A stretch of 64,000 nucleotides of DNA. Origin: Epiperipatus broadwayi (taxonomy: Eukaryota > Onychophora > Udeonychophora > Euonychophora > Peripatidae). The notes beneath the pieces were generated by a model. The model was given only the letters and a program-made list of their open reading frames with translations. It was not told where the DNA came from and did not search any database. The DNA is taken from positions 4,164,142 through 4,228,141 of the forward strand of contig JAQFVV010006273.1 of assembly GCA_028023455.1 (NCBI GenBank), given 5' to 3'. How positions within the stretch are numbered: the first letter of the stretch is position 1; every line of letters starts with the position of its first letter. This document shows, piece by piece, positions 24,083-36,900 of this stretch. A program made the position numbers and the translations under genes.

Positions 24083-25999
24083 ACTTTGGTTGACTGAGGG
24101 AACAGAACACCTAACATTTTTAAACGTAATATTGAAAACATAATCATTGAGCAGCTGAATAGCACAACATCTCTCTCAATGAGGTACAAGATGTTAACAC
24201 ATTATTAACTACACTTTCATTACTTAATTGACCGATTTTGTTTCTGACTGCCAGTTTTGTTATGTTTAATGAATTTCTCTTAGACCTACAAACTATTTTT
24301 TTTCTCTTTTCATATATATAGTTGACTATTCTTAATTTCATTAATTATAATTACTATTTTTTTTAAATAGTCTTAGTAATTAAGCATTATAGATATTTTT
24401 TATTTCCTAATGTGAAAGCATTCTGAATATTTTGCATGATGATTTGGTATGAGCCTTCATAAAGATTCTATATTTTTTAAAAAATATGCTTCTCAGGTTA
24501 TGCTATATTATTTGATCTCCTTTAAATATATGAGAGAAAAATGTTTTTTGTTTTCATGTTCTCTTTTTTATGGTTTAAATAATATGATGTCTTTACTTGA
24601 TCTGTCTCAGTATCAATATGTTCTTAAAAATGGGTAATTTGGTCCTATACAACATTAGTATATGGTTTTCAAAAGGAATGTAACTAGAGCCAATCCCATG
24701 AACTTATTGGTAGTCCAAATAATATAATTATTCACAAGTGAGACTACTTTAACACAAACTTAGTAATTAGAAGCCAGATATACCCTAAAGGATCTGTCTA
24801 GTTCTTGCATAATGCATTTACTTGGGTTAGATTGTGGTTCCATATAATTGTCAGTATTTATGTAATTTATTTTTTCCATTCATTTCTGCCATTTCTTGAC
24901 ACTAATTGTATCTCATGCTCTTATATAATTGCTGTAAATTCTAAGACATGAATAGTATTTGTTGCATTAACTTGATGTATTGAATGTGTTAATAAACTTT
25001 GTGAATACATCATATGCCTCCAATAAGTGTTTCATATTTTTAAAAAAGAGCAGTGACCCATAAAAATGTTATGACCATCATTTCATTTTGTCTTTATGAA
25101 ACTATCAGTTTTAGTGATTTTGGTTTGGTCCAAATTAGAATACCTCATACATATTCAATATGGACACTATATTAATCTGCATTATTAACCAATAAAGCCA
25201 ACTCTTCAATAAATATTCAACTTTTCCTGCCACATGATGTCTGGATAAGTAGTGCATGTATGTAATTAACAGATTAACTATGATTTTGGGTACAACAATA
25301 CAACAATATACCATTAATTCTTAAATGACATTCATTTGAAATAAAAGACCCATCCTTAAATGACACCTTTCCAGTCAGTCATCCCTGTTGGCATCTTCTC
25401 TCTGAATGCTTAACAGCTGCTACAAGAATATTTTCATTGATTAGTTGACTAGGTTAAACAGGTTGGCAATTTAATATATTGGTTATGTATTTATATTCTT
25501 GAATCCTTTACAGTACTTGTTAGTGTAGATGAATTTTATGAAGAACCAAGCTCCATTGAATCAATAAACTTTTAGCCATGTAGCTACAGTTCAAGAATTC
25601 TAGCCTATTGTGATTTGTAATCACCTCAGACTTTAACAGAAATTGATGAAATTGCTGGAAAATCCATCTGATGTTCAATGTGTCTTTTGGTGGTGATATA
25701 TTTAATTTCAGGTTTCTTCAATGTTCTATAATAAAATAGAGGACACTCCAGTGATTATATTATTGGGATTCTAACAATGTTTCTCTCAGCCGGTATCCAC
25801 TACTATCAATTTGTACTAGAAAGTTTTCTGAAATCAATGTATGCAGCATTATTTGTTGTAAAAATATATTTAATCTACTCAAAGCCTTTATCATTCTTTG
25901 ATGTTCATAAAATATCTTCTTGTAATAGTTGCAGTAGTAATTTTATATCAATTGTAAAAATGTTCTAAAACTTAATAGTAAAAAAAATCAAGTTATGCA

Positions 26000-26660
26000 A
26001 ACTTATTTTACACAGTATCTGGAAATATCAGTTATGCTTCTTTGTTCTGGGGGGTGGAAAAGTTCTTTCTGACTGGACTTTTCAGAATAAGGCAGCTTGA
26101 TATTCCTATTGTTCATAAGGTGTCCAAAGAAACTAACTTTTTTGTAGCTAGTGTACACCTTTTAAAATTTATTGTAAATAACTTTCACACTAAAAAAATA
26201 ACTCCATGATGCTATATGTTTAGCAATAATGCTAAGCAATAATGATATCATTGATATACATAGTGGCCAAATCTTTTACATCTGATCTAGACACTTCAGT
26301 AGCCCTTTTTCATTATTTGTTAAGCCAAAGAACATTTCTACTGAAATTAATATGAATACTCTATATTTAAATGTGCTATGCTGATAGACTTTCAGAATGC
26401 AATGAACTGGCAGTAAATGAAAATAAATGAAAGTGGTAATTTTTTTCTTTTAAAAATTGTTAATAGGTTATATATTGGTGGGGTAATATTGTGGTGATAC
26501 AATAATCTAGTTTAATTGTCTGGCATCTGTCTAAAGGACCCATTCTTTTTTACTACTAGAAGGAGATTGTTGAATTGTGAGAAGTATTTAGAAATGGGCC
26601 CCAATTCTAGCATTTAAAAGAATTGCTTTTCTATTTCAAATCCATGTTGATGGTGAACAT
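26000..26660 (-). pseudogene. Degenerate gypsy reverse transcriptase
   Basis: Reading the minus strand from about 26650 downward: EIEKQFF, then LLLVVKKNGSFRQMPDN, as in the gypsy motif (..LVVKKDGSxRxxxDYRxLN). Further on are FFGLTN (near 26320; family FGLTNAP), then DLATMYINDII (near 26250; the catalytic YxDD box as YIND, second Asp retained and first changed to Asn), then SYKKVSFFGHLMNN (near 26110; family xxVxFLGHxVS). Order and spacing fit Ty3/gypsy RT. Stops and frame changes occur between motifs and the loss of the first catalytic aspartate marks it as dead. Confidence 0.7.
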
Positions 26661-26956
26661 GGTATGGCTGCACAGGGTATGGATGATTATTCATATGGTG
26701 ATTCTAGTATTCATATAATTCCAAGTTTATTAGAAAAAAAGTATCTGTATTGATTAATGATATGGCTAAATCTGGCTTGTCATTCATTTTTGGTAATTAA
26801 TAACTTCTGAATTGCTACAACTATCTCTTGCCATTATTATTATTATTATCATAAAGACAATAAATATATCTCTGCTAGCAGATATAAATATTGTGGCCAT
26901 AAATCCACAATTTTACCCCTCCCCCTCTTTCCACACACACACACACACAAATAATT

Positions 26957-27014
26957 TGTCATTTATCATCCATGATGCAGGCAGAGCAGTAATCTGTCAT
27001 TTATCATCCATGAT
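26957..27014 (+). repeat. Perfect 20-bp direct repeat, 38-bp step
   Basis: TGTCATTTATCATCCATGAT occurs at 26957-26976 and 26995-27014, separated by 18 bp. Perfect identity inside an otherwise decayed element implies a recent local duplication. A (CA)n run lies just upstream (26932-26949). Confidence 0.9.
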
Positions 27015-28639
27015 AAAGTCAGTTTTATGCATAAAATCAAACTCCAGAGTGACCTCATGAACAAACCCTTTTAAAATTTAAAAACATATGGTTTAAACAC
27101 CTTTTTAATTTAGCCCCTTTGCTATCTGCTGGGCCAGACTTGCTTAGAGTTCAGTGGTAGGATCTAAAAATAAGAGATTATAACATAGCTTCAGGCATGA
27201 CAGATGTTTTCTAATAATGCCTCTACTCAGATGCTGTTGTAATGGACATTAAAATATTCTTTCATTCTAGTCACATATTAAGTTATTCACTTCTTCACAA
27301 CTACTTTGTAATTTGTTTCTTTTTATCCTTCTTGGACCTCAATCCAATAAACATATTATTGAGGTCTCTTTGTTTAATGCCTTTCACTTTTTGAGTTTTT
27401 GATTTAAGTTTGACTTCTGTATGACTCATGTAAGATAACAGTAAATGCTGATTATCTCTACATGTTATTTCACTCATTATATTTAAATTGGTCCCAGTTT
27501 GATAGTCATTAGGGATTCTCTCTGGACTATTCACTATTTCTTTTATAATTCCAAAGTTGAAGCCATCCTTTACTTTTTCAGTTTTTATTACATTTATGTG
27601 CCATTACTCTTATATTAAAAATTATTCTAGGGTCTAAATCATGCTACTTTTTTCTTATGTACAGGCTTGCTTCTTTCAAAGACACTGAGCAGAGTAGCAA
27701 TTCTTCAATTATATGGTAAACACCAATTAACATGTTCTATACAATTCAAAAAGCTTTGTCTCAATATTCAAATTATTTGATTTCCTGGATTGGTCATTAA
27801 GACCCTAAGTTTGACCACTTATCTCCTAAAAATAGAATGTATGACTCACCAGGTTAATATTTCTTTTTAGATATCTGGTACTTAATGCCCTCTTGGTAGT
27901 TTTCATTCCAACAATAATGCTGATTGTTTAAATTCTAGAAGTAAGAAATCCCATCAAGCTTAGGATGCCATCTGTAGATAGCTACAATAGCAAGTTTTGA
28001 TTCCTCTATCATGGGGTTGATACTAAAGTACCTTTCTAAATTCTAAGCTACCATAAACTGATTCACTCTGCTAGATATATGGTTATATCAATTAGGCTCT
28101 ATTTTTGATTTTTTTATCCTCACACTCTGGTTGAATATGACTTCTTCTTTAAGATCAGTCTTATCCAAACTCCATCACTCATCACTTTTCTTATTAGCTT
28201 CTAGCATTTGTAATTTGACATAAGTTTATCTTAATCTTTTTTCTGACTCACTTTTCATATTTGGAGTATTTATAGCTATTGCACATGAATTCCTATTTTC
28301 TTTTGCATTTTTATGAATGTTTTCACTCCACATTATTTTGATATTATTCTATAAATGCTTTTCTATCAGTTCACTTTTATTTTTATTCATTTTTACCATC
28401 TCACTAACTTTCTCAATCTTATTATTTAGGTTTACTAAGCTATTACATTGTCTCTTAGATAGCTACCTAGTTATGGTATTAATTTCTCTTTTAAGCAGAC
28501 CTTGGTTATCTTTATTACATTGACCATCCCTACTATTATTAGGACCATCCAGTTTGAAATTGATCTTGGTTATTTTTATTTTCATTGTCCATCTTATAAT
28601 CTTTATGAACAATTTCTGTTCAATGTTGTTTTTGATTAC

Positions 28640-28760
28640 TGATCATCAGTTTTGGAATTTTTTTAAAACATGTCCATCTTAGTAGCACAATTGATATTCT
28701 CTCTTGATATTTTTGGCTTATCTTCAATTTATCTTTCTTGGGATTTACATTACTTTTTCT
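28640..28760 (-). pseudogene. Possible gag zinc-knuckle remnant
   Basis: The minus strand reads LCY.DGHVLKKF, which could derive from a retroviral-type CCHC knuckle (CYxCGxxGHxxKxC) with a stop at the second cysteine. The position, between the 5' LTR and the reverse transcriptase, suits gag. Very short and uncertain. Confidence 0.3.
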
Positions 28761-29112
28761 AAAAATTTACTTTCTTCAGTTTACTTTTTACTTTTGAAAC
28801 ATGTTATAATCACAAATATTACTTTTCTTATTATTATTTTATACTGCTATAGATGAATAGTACATCTGCCTATAATTTCTATACTAATGCTCTATATCAT
28901 TTTTGTTGCTTCTATTATTATTACTACTGCCTAGCAGTTGCCAATATTTTATCACATATTTTACCTATCAACTCACTTTAAATCCAGTGATTCAACTTTG
29001 ATTTATTTATTTACTACCACTAATAATTATTTTTTAGAAACTTATTTACATAATCCAAACTATTAAAAAAGTTTTCTCTCTCATTCTATCCTCCTCTCTT
29101 CATTTATATATA

Positions 29113-29642
29113 TATAAATACAATAATTAGATATATGTAAAGTATAGCTTTAAAATTTTATTCTAATTAGGAGTGCTTTTGACTATCCTCGTAGTTTTTG
29201 TCAACTAACACTTTGAAAGGCTAACCTTCCGACAAAACGTTTTCTGCCTGTCTGTTAATTGAGTCTTGTTTGTATTTGTTTATTAACATAGCTTTCGTTG
29301 TTTTCCTTTTGTTATTTTTTTCAATTTGCAATATTTTTACATTATTATAATTGAAGTTAAAACCATAAATACATGAATCATTATGGTCGTAAAAAACTTC
29401 AATTATAATAATATTGCAAATTGAAAAAATAACAACAAAAGAAAAATAAAGGAAGCTGTGCTAATATATGAATACAAACAAGACTTAATTAACAGGCAGG
29501 CAGCAAATGTTATCATGGAATTGTGGGAAGGTTAGCCTGTCAAAGTGTTAGTTGACAAAGACTAGGAGGATAGTCCAAATCACACCTAAGTGGATAAAAT
29601 TTTTCAATTTATACTTTACATATATCTAATTATTGTATTTAT
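29113..29642. mobile_element. 530-bp near-perfect palindrome (foldback/MITE)
   Basis: Two arms of about 250 bp (29113-29362 and 29390-29642) are inverted copies. Examples are TACAATAATTAGATATATGT at the left edge against its complement at the right edge, GACTATCCTCGTAGTTTTTG against CAAAGACTAGGAGGATAGTC, and GCAATATTTTTACATTATTA near the centre. The loop of about 30 bp itself has ACCATA..TATGGT. Identity between the arms is high compared with the surrounding LTR element, so it inserted later. No coding capacity. Confidence 0.9.
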
Positions 29643-29885
29643 AAATATTCAAGTATAAGATTACATATATTGATTTGAAGAAATACAGACATCGAATTAT
29701 AATATTATAATATATATATATGTTGGAGAAGAAATAAAAAAAACTATTTACATAATATACAATAGGATGATTCTTTTGGAATTAGAATACTCTTTCACAA
29801 TCGCACTTTTTAGATCATTTCATGTATGTAGTTTTAAAGTGAGCTCTATATACTCTGCTTCTTGTAAATAGAATATTTATACATC

Positions 29886-31175
29886 AACTTAACTATAATT
29901 TTAGTTTTATTACTTCTAGATAATCAAACTGAGGCTTTTCGTGATAAAATAAATATACGTAAAAATGTATTATTAAATAGAGAAACCATAATTACATTTC
30001 CTTATTATCGTTACCCCTCCAGATATGAGCGATAAGTTGAAATTTATTATTTATAAGTTATAGGCACTTAACTTAAACTATTATTCAATGCCTAAAATCT
30101 ATAAAAACAAGAAGTAAATGTGGAATGAAGCATATGAGATTTTATAACAGATTTTATAACCACTAATATTGTTAAAATTGAACATTTATTTCCCAAACAA
30201 TATCTACAATTAATTGCAATAATACCCACATAAGCAAAAAAAACAAACAACCAGTATCCCATAATAACGATTCATAGAAAAAATATACAATCAAAAAATA
30301 TTAATATCAAATAATTGACAAAAATATTTAGGTTTGTTTTAATATTTAGAAAGGTCTTCATTAATTAATATTAATCAAGTAAGATATCTCGCATAAATAT
30401 AATCATGATTAATTTAGTTCTTGGCATCTTTTATTTATTTTTATTCTTTTTTGCCATCATTGTATAGGATGCAAGGTTTTAAATGATTTCTTCAGTTTTT
30501 TTTTTGTCAGGAAAAATCTTCTTGTGATCCATCTGGAGATAAATAGTAGATGAGTATAATTTCTATTTAATGCATCAATGACTATTTAGCAACTGAATAG
30601 AGACAGGTGTATTTAACTGATCATAGCAACATTTTTCTAACATTCTGCACATAGGCAGCCAGTGACAATGGCAGATGTATCAACAAGCTTTTAGCAAACT
30701 AAGTAGAATACTGTATATTCAATCTGTATTTTAAGATTATTAAGTACATTTGAAGTGTTTCAGTGTTCAATATTAGCTATTTTGCAGGTTATCTATCTGC
30801 TGCCTTTTCATCCCAATAATCCCGCAATGCTTAGTTGTCATGTTAACAATCAGCTTCTTATATATCAGAGATATGGAAAGAAAAAGAAAATTTCCTTGAT
30901 TCAATATTACATACAGTTTTAAGTATTTCACTACTGATTTTCAATAAACACAATGCCATTTCTTAATTTAAACTTTTAATTTAGAAGCTAAATTTAAATT
31001 TTAATCTGTATTTTATAATTATCTTTAGGCCTCCATTTTGTTATTTAATTTCCTAGAGTTGCATATTTGACACTTAAAACCTTTTTATTATTATTATTTT
31101 TTAAATTGTACTTTTGACTGAGTTTGAGTGATATTTCTTTGTCATTTGTTTATCCTGCACTATTTGAAAATTTAT
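29886..31175 (-). repeat. Right LTR (5' LTR of the minus-strand element)
   Basis: Direct partner of 22526-24082, offset about 7.36 kb at the left edge. It is about 250 bp shorter because of internal deletions. Promoter and polyadenylation sites are not identified. Confidence 0.65.
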
Positions 31176-31179
31176 CTAA

Positions 31180-32495
31180 CATATAATTTCCCCTTTTTTA
31201 TTTTATTACAACTTTAGCCAATTTTGTCCAAATATTAACATCAGTAAAAAGTAGTTTTTTCTTTATTAATAGTTTCATTATATATATATATATAGTCATT
31301 ATGCATATGGTTGGCATGATTTATTTTATTTGGTTTTTTGAAGATAGTTCACATAGTCCTGTACCATGAGTCTTATGTGGATGGTTTATTTGATGAATAT
31401 TAGTTAATAATGTGAATCCACCATATAAATACTACTAAAATGCTATTATTTAAGAAATCTTCAGACAAACACTGAGCATATATATATATATATATATTTC
31501 TTAATGATTTTATTATTTAATTGTAATTGCAAGGTATTTCAACTCTGGTATTTTTTAATTAAGTTATGCAATGAAGGCATTTCTATTAAGATGATGATCT
31601 AAAATATCTCAGAAAATTTATAGTTATGAATAAGAAATTGTGCCAATAAGAAAAAAGTGTACAACTTTGGAAATAAAATTAATTTCCAAAACAGTGTACT
31701 TCAAAATAATGAATACACACACATAAAATTAAAACAACAGTAGTACTTGTAATGTGCTCACAATATTTATTGGAGTTACCTTAGAGTAAAGAATAGTATG
31801 TGTGTTTGGTTATTTAAATCAGAAAATTGATTAATTAAAGAAAAAGATCAATTTGTGAGTGTAGAAATAAAAGTTATACTAATTAAAAGTATGTTATAAT
31901 TTAATTGGGTAATATTGTTATGAATCTTATAGAAGAAAAGTAATTTCATTTCAAAATTAATTCTTATAAAAAAGTAAATCTAGTTGTTATATTGAATTAA
32001 AGTAGATGATCTTGGCTCATCAGCCAATAGTAACATCGTAAATATTATCTCATGTTCAATTTCTTTATTGATATTTTATTAAATATATTGATCAGTATCA
32101 TGATATTCTGGTTTACACCAAATATAATTAAGTTGTGTGAAGGTTATGGACTAAGAAGTTCACAAAAGAAAAAATAAAGAGACTTTTGTGATTTCCATTA
32201 AGAAAAGTTCAGATATAAAGGTACATTTTAAAAAAAATTAGTTTTAAATACTATCTAAATAATCTTCAAGATTCTTTTAGAATTTTAATGGGGTAATACT
32301 GAATTAATACAGAAAACTTTATTTAAGAACTGTTACAATATTTATGTACATTATAGCTCTGAAGAAGAGTGTTAGACAATCAAAATTATCAGATAGTTTT
32401 GTAAATGTGGAACAACAAATTGTTTATTTTTTGGGAATTTGTAAGAATTTCAAACCCCAGAAGTGACAGATCTGGGTATGTGAAACAGTGAGTTT
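31180..32495. other. AT-rich DNA, no gene seen
   Basis: TA microsatellites near 31280 and 31476-31496. Nothing else recognised. Confidence 0.5.
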
Positions 32496-32499
32496 TTAT

Positions 32500-32730
32500 T
32501 TTCCTTTTCCCCGCCGCTCCCCCCCATTTTTTTTTTGGGGTGGGGGTGTGTGTGATAAATATTAAAGAAGAAAAGGGGAGGGGGAGAAAGGGGAAAGGGG
32601 GGAAAAAGGGGGGGGGGGGGGGGGGGAAGGGGAGGGGGGAAAAAAAGGAAGGAAAGGAAAGCCCGGGAAAGGGGAAAAGAGGGGGAAAAGAGGGGGGGCC
32701 CAAAAAAGAAAAGAAAAAAAGGGGGGGGCA
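32500..32730. repeat. Extreme G/purine-rich tract
   Basis: Starts with a C-rich block (CCCCGCCGCTCCCCCC), then T and G runs, then from 32575 to 32728 an almost pure A/G strand with many runs of 4 to about 20 G. This contrasts sharply with the ~75% AT surroundings. It has many possible G-quadruplexes. Proline- and glycine-rich open frames on both strands (32389-32824) are by-products. It may be a genuine polypurine tract or a badly resolved low-complexity stretch of the assembly. Confidence 0.8.
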
Positions 32731-32998
32731 TGACCCATGGATTTTGAGAGTGTGCCACTTTATTATTGCACTAACTTACATAGGACACTATAAAATAATA
32801 AACTCTCATATTTGTGATATGTAAACTGCCTATTATTTTTTGCTTATATTAGTAATAAAAACATATTGATAAAGTAGAAAATAATTATCATTTTTATAAT
32901 AAATAATAAAAAATCATATACAACAGCCATATAAAAATATTTATAGTATATAAAAAATTTTTTCAGCACATGATTTAGTGTTCTTTTTAAATGTTAAA

Positions 32999-33126
32999 TT
33001 TCAATTTTAGTCAAGCATTGGTGGTTGAGAGGTCAGTGACAGCTGCTTTACAGGCAGTTGTCTCAGGTTAGCAGGTTTGTATCCCGGCTGATGCTATGAC
33101 ACATGGGAAAAAAAGTTTCAATTTTA
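32999..33126 (+). mobile_element. SINE copy 2 (tRNA-derived), 11-bp duplication
   Basis: The body 33010-33115 starts GTCAAGCATTGGTGG and ends GACACATGGG plus an A run. Flanks TTTCAATTTTA (32999-33009 and 33116-33126) are identical. It contains CTGCTTTACAGGCAG, the anticodon arm of tRNA-Val(TAC) type, and a B-box-like GGTTTGTATCCC. It shares the extra segment GGTTAGCAGGTT with copy 3, so copies 2 and 3 form a subfamily. Confidence 0.85.
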
Positions 33127-33271
33127 ACATTAATCAATTATAGCAGATAAAACACAACCTAATGTTTTATAATGAAAATAAAATAACAATTTCAAAATAA
33201 AATATTAGTAAAATAGAATAAAAAAATTTCATAACTAAAGAATTAACTATATATCATAACAATATACTTAA

Positions 33272-33360
33272 TAGATAATACATATACTATACAACTATAT
33301 ATATATATACCTTATATAGATAATACATATACTATACAACTATATATATATTACCTTATA
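33272..33360 (+). repeat. Tandem duplication, 45-bp unit
   Basis: TAGATAATACATATACTATA followed by CAACTATATATATA and ACCTTATA occurs twice (from 33272 and from 33317). Confidence 0.9.
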
Positions 33361-33547
33361 TAATTTTCCATTCATTTTTTATTGAACAGTTGCTAAATAA
33401 ATTTATTGAAATTTTATAAATATCCATACAATTATTTGCAAAAATAAAATCAATTTATTCATTTATATTAAGACTAAGGATATAACTAAAAATATTGAAT
33501 ATATACTTTTTAATTGTAAAAAATCTATATAAAGTAATATAATTTCT

Positions 33548-33823
33548 ATGCAAAATAATTATAATGATGATAGTAACAATAGTTCAAAAAAGAAATGGAT
33601 CAAACTTTCATATTATCCCAAAATGTATAGTACATTAATAAAAGACAAAAATTATATTCACAAGTATATAAATAATGGATGGTCAAATAGTAAAGGTCTG
33701 GATAAATTAATAGGTAATTATAATATAATAGATGATATAAAATATATAAAAAAAGGAATCATATGTAAAATTAATTGTGACTCTAAGAATAATATTATTT
33801 ACTACAGTCTTACAGAGAAATAA
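33548..33823 (+). CDS. Unrecognised 91-codon open frame
   Basis: Starts MQNNYNDDSNN, then KKKWIKLSYYPKMYSTLIKD, HKYINNGWSNSKGLDKLIGN, and ends IIYYSLTEK. It is hydrophilic, Asn/Lys/Ile/Tyr-rich and has no signal peptide or membrane segment. The stop lies in a 20-bp tandem duplication. The same frame continues after it, with one further in-frame stop (TAG) still inside the duplication, as RYKPKEHNNTINKLDYKSAL..IYGHKIDATKILNL to a TAA at 33964. That extension suggests a longer, broken coding sequence, probably of a mobile element. I do not recognise the family. It may also be chance in AT-rich DNA. Confidence 0.3.
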   Translation: MQNNYNDDSNNSSKKKWIKLSYYPKMYSTLIKDKNYIHKYINNGWSNSKGLDKLIGNYNIIDDIKYIKKGIICKINCDSKNNIIYYSLTEK

Positions 33824-33851
33824 TTAGAGATACAGAGAAATAATTAGAGAT
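33812..33851 (+). repeat. Perfect 20-bp tandem duplication
   Basis: ACAGAGAAATAATTAGAGAT occurs twice back to back and places stop codons in the open frame that ends here. Confidence 0.95.
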
Positions 33852-33969
33852 ATAAGCCAAAAGAACACAACAATACAATTAATAAACTAGATTATAAATC
33901 TGCATTATACATTGACTATTTAATATATGGACATAAAATAGATGCTACAAAAATATTAAATCTTTAAAT

Positions 33970-36900
33970 TAAATTAAAGATCCAAAAAGACCAATATATA
34001 AAACAATTTATATTAAACATAACTTAAATAAATGTTTGAATATTTATAAACTTCAATACATTTAGTTAACAACTAGTCAATTTAAATGTGAATGAAAAAT
34101 TATTTAAGGTAAATCTATATAAAGTTGTATAGGAAATGTATTATATATTATGTATATTGTTATGTTATATAGTCAATTTTTGATGTTATATTGACTCTCT
34201 ACATGAAAAATGTATTCTATTTTATTGATGCTTTATTTTGTAATTGATATTTTACTTCCATTACACAATGCTAGATTGTATTCTATCTGCAATAATTAGT
34301 TATTATTAAAATAGATGCTTAAAATTTGAAAAGTGCACAAAAATATGTGCCAAAAAACTTTTTATGTGTAATTATTGTTAATATATTGAGACCGTTATGT
34401 ATTTCATGGCATACAACAACATAGTGGGATGTGTGCACTTTATATATAAAAAATTAAAAGGAAAAGTAGAAAAACAGACAAAAATTTTTTGTAGATATTT
34501 TCATATTACACTGGAATAACAGTTAAGGATTAAATAATTTTGAATTTAAAAAAAAAAATTATAAATTAAACATTCAAAAAGGTCTAATCAATATTTTATT
34601 ACTTCCAATTTTGAAATTAAAACAAGCATGTTTTAATGTTACAATGGATATATTGGCAATTATAAAATTCCAGTATCTATTTTGATTAGTAAATTTTTTA
34701 AATTAATGTTTGTATAACATATTTAAATCCCACAAAGTTGTTTTTCAAAGGATTAAATTGAAATGAAAATGAGGCATTAACGTTTTTCAATCAAGATAGA
34801 AAACGTTTATTTTTAATTACTGTAATTTTTTTACCCACCATGATTATAAAAGTTTAAAAAAAAGATTAGTTTTTTTAATAATTTTACAGATGATGGTTAT
34901 CACAAAGTAATAACTGAAGACAAGATAGTGCAAGTCAGCTGCTGATATTAGTTCACTACAGTAGTTTGGATTCACATAGAAGTAAAGAGTCAGCTTTCTA
35001 TGTTTTCTATAGCACATATATATACATATCTGTGCTTTATATAAAATAAATAATATTTATATATGTGTATTAGACAGCATAGAGACTGAAGGGAAAGAAC
35101 TGCAAACTAACAGTTACCTGGATTATATATTTTACAAAAATGACAAGAATCCAGTCTACTAGTTAGAAGGGAACAGCTTAGCCAAAGTGTCCATCAGATT
35201 GCTGAAGAATTAGTTTATGTGTATGCTGTTTTATCTATATACAGAGAACCACAGATAAACAGGCTGCATTGTATGTATATAAAGTGCTGCTGATGAATTA
35301 CTTTACATAATTTCTTTAGTGAAAGAGATTTAAAATCTATATTTTAAAAGTAAACAAATAAATAATTTTTTATTGAATAAAAAATCTAATAAAAGAAAGA
35401 ATTGATTCATAGACAATTTGATTTTGAAAAAAAAAAAAAAAAATTAAACTGCAAAATTCTTTTTATATAAGAGAACAAAAAAAAAACAGTATTTTTTTAA
35501 AAGAAATGTTTATAATTAATCAAGAGTAACCTGTCAAAGATGTGATATTACTTTTTTTTAAAAAAAAAAAAGAAAAGTTTTATGAAGAACTGTCAAAGAA
35601 TCAATATTTTTTTAAAAAAGTACGAAAAATATTTTTTAACCATTAGATAAAAATGAATTAATAGCTGTAATTTATATCTATTTTTTATATACACATACAT
35701 AATATGTGTGCATTTATGTACCATTAAAATGTAATAGCTTATTTTTTATCATTATATGATAATTCCCATATAGTACATGTCTGTATGCTTATATAGATGT
35801 GTATAGATAGACATATATATACTAAATTAGCCATTATGTATTATAAAAAAGGATTTTATTTATAGGTTTATGACAATTCAAATATGTTCATAAATTATTA
35901 TTCGGCATGACTGTGAGCTTATACATAAGTGTGCTTCATGTAAACCTATTGAAATATTTGTAAATGACAATGTGATAGCTAATTGTATATTAATCAAAAT
36001 CAGAATGTCAAATTTATATTTATTGTTTACTCAGCAGACCTTAATTTCATTTAAATTGTTATTAATAAATTTATATTTCATTGTTAAAATTATTCCAGTG
36101 AATTTAATTAATTGCGAATGGATTTAAAATATTATAAATGTTGTATTATATATTTTGTTCACAGTAAGTTTATAGAGAATTTATTCCTAAGCTAGATTTG
36201 TGCCGAATGGCCTGTTATATAAAAGGGGTTTATATTTAGTGCTAATGGACATCTAGTTGTTGATGATCATGAATTAATGCAAAGGGGATATCATTTAAAG
36301 TCCATGCACTACATTTTATTTAGTTTAATATTTATTAGAAATTAAGTTTATAGATGACTGGTTCATTAATGGTACTAAATGGCCAGAGAATTGATAATGA
36401 TCAGCATGTTTTAGTATCCCAACATTATTTGTTTTTACAGTTGTATTCTTGTGGATTACCACTTAAGTTTGTGCATCAAAAATAATGTTTAAATAATCTG
36501 CCCCAAGATGGCAAGAGCTAAATAATTATCCTGGTGTATATTAAACTTATTTCAAATCCAATTATAAGATTTATTGTTGATCATTTCATAATGATGAATG
36601 AGTATTCTTGTCTGTAATGCTGGGTGAACTTATACTTAGTTATAATTGGTCTGTTTTGATCTCTCATGCTTATTCATATTATATTGAATTTTATATTTTA
36701 TTGATTTGGAGATGATGTTGATGAGTACCATCACTCCAGATTCACCCTACAATTTTCTATACCATTACAATATATATATATAGCTTTTGTATACTGATTT
36801 TTTAAAATTTATTATAATTTATATGAAAGAGCAGCATAATAGATTTCATTAATTTTTATTTTTGATATTATATTTCTTTTATGATTGCTTTATTAATGGG

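Larger units (their letters stand above)
22526..31175 (-). mobile_element. Old Ty3/gypsy-type LTR retrotransposon
   Basis: Two long direct copies (22526-~24082 and 29886-~31175) bound about 5.8 kb in which gypsy-like reverse transcriptase motifs read on the minus strand at 26.0-26.65 kb. The orientation is thus right to left: 5' LTR at the right, a possible gag zinc knuckle near 28.7 kb, reverse transcriptase near 26.4 kb, and presumably RNase H/integrase sequence between 24.4 and 26 kb, which I could not verify. Stops and frameshifts are everywhere and the LTRs differ by many substitutions and indels, so the element is ancient. A 530-bp palindrome inserted at 29113-29642. Terminal TG/CA, primer site and target-site duplication are not resolved. 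Confidence 0.65.

Noticed and set aside
32389-32824. Three open frames on both strands with Pro/Phe- or Gly/Lys-rich sequence
   Set aside because: They are translations of the G-rich low-complexity tract and carry no domain.
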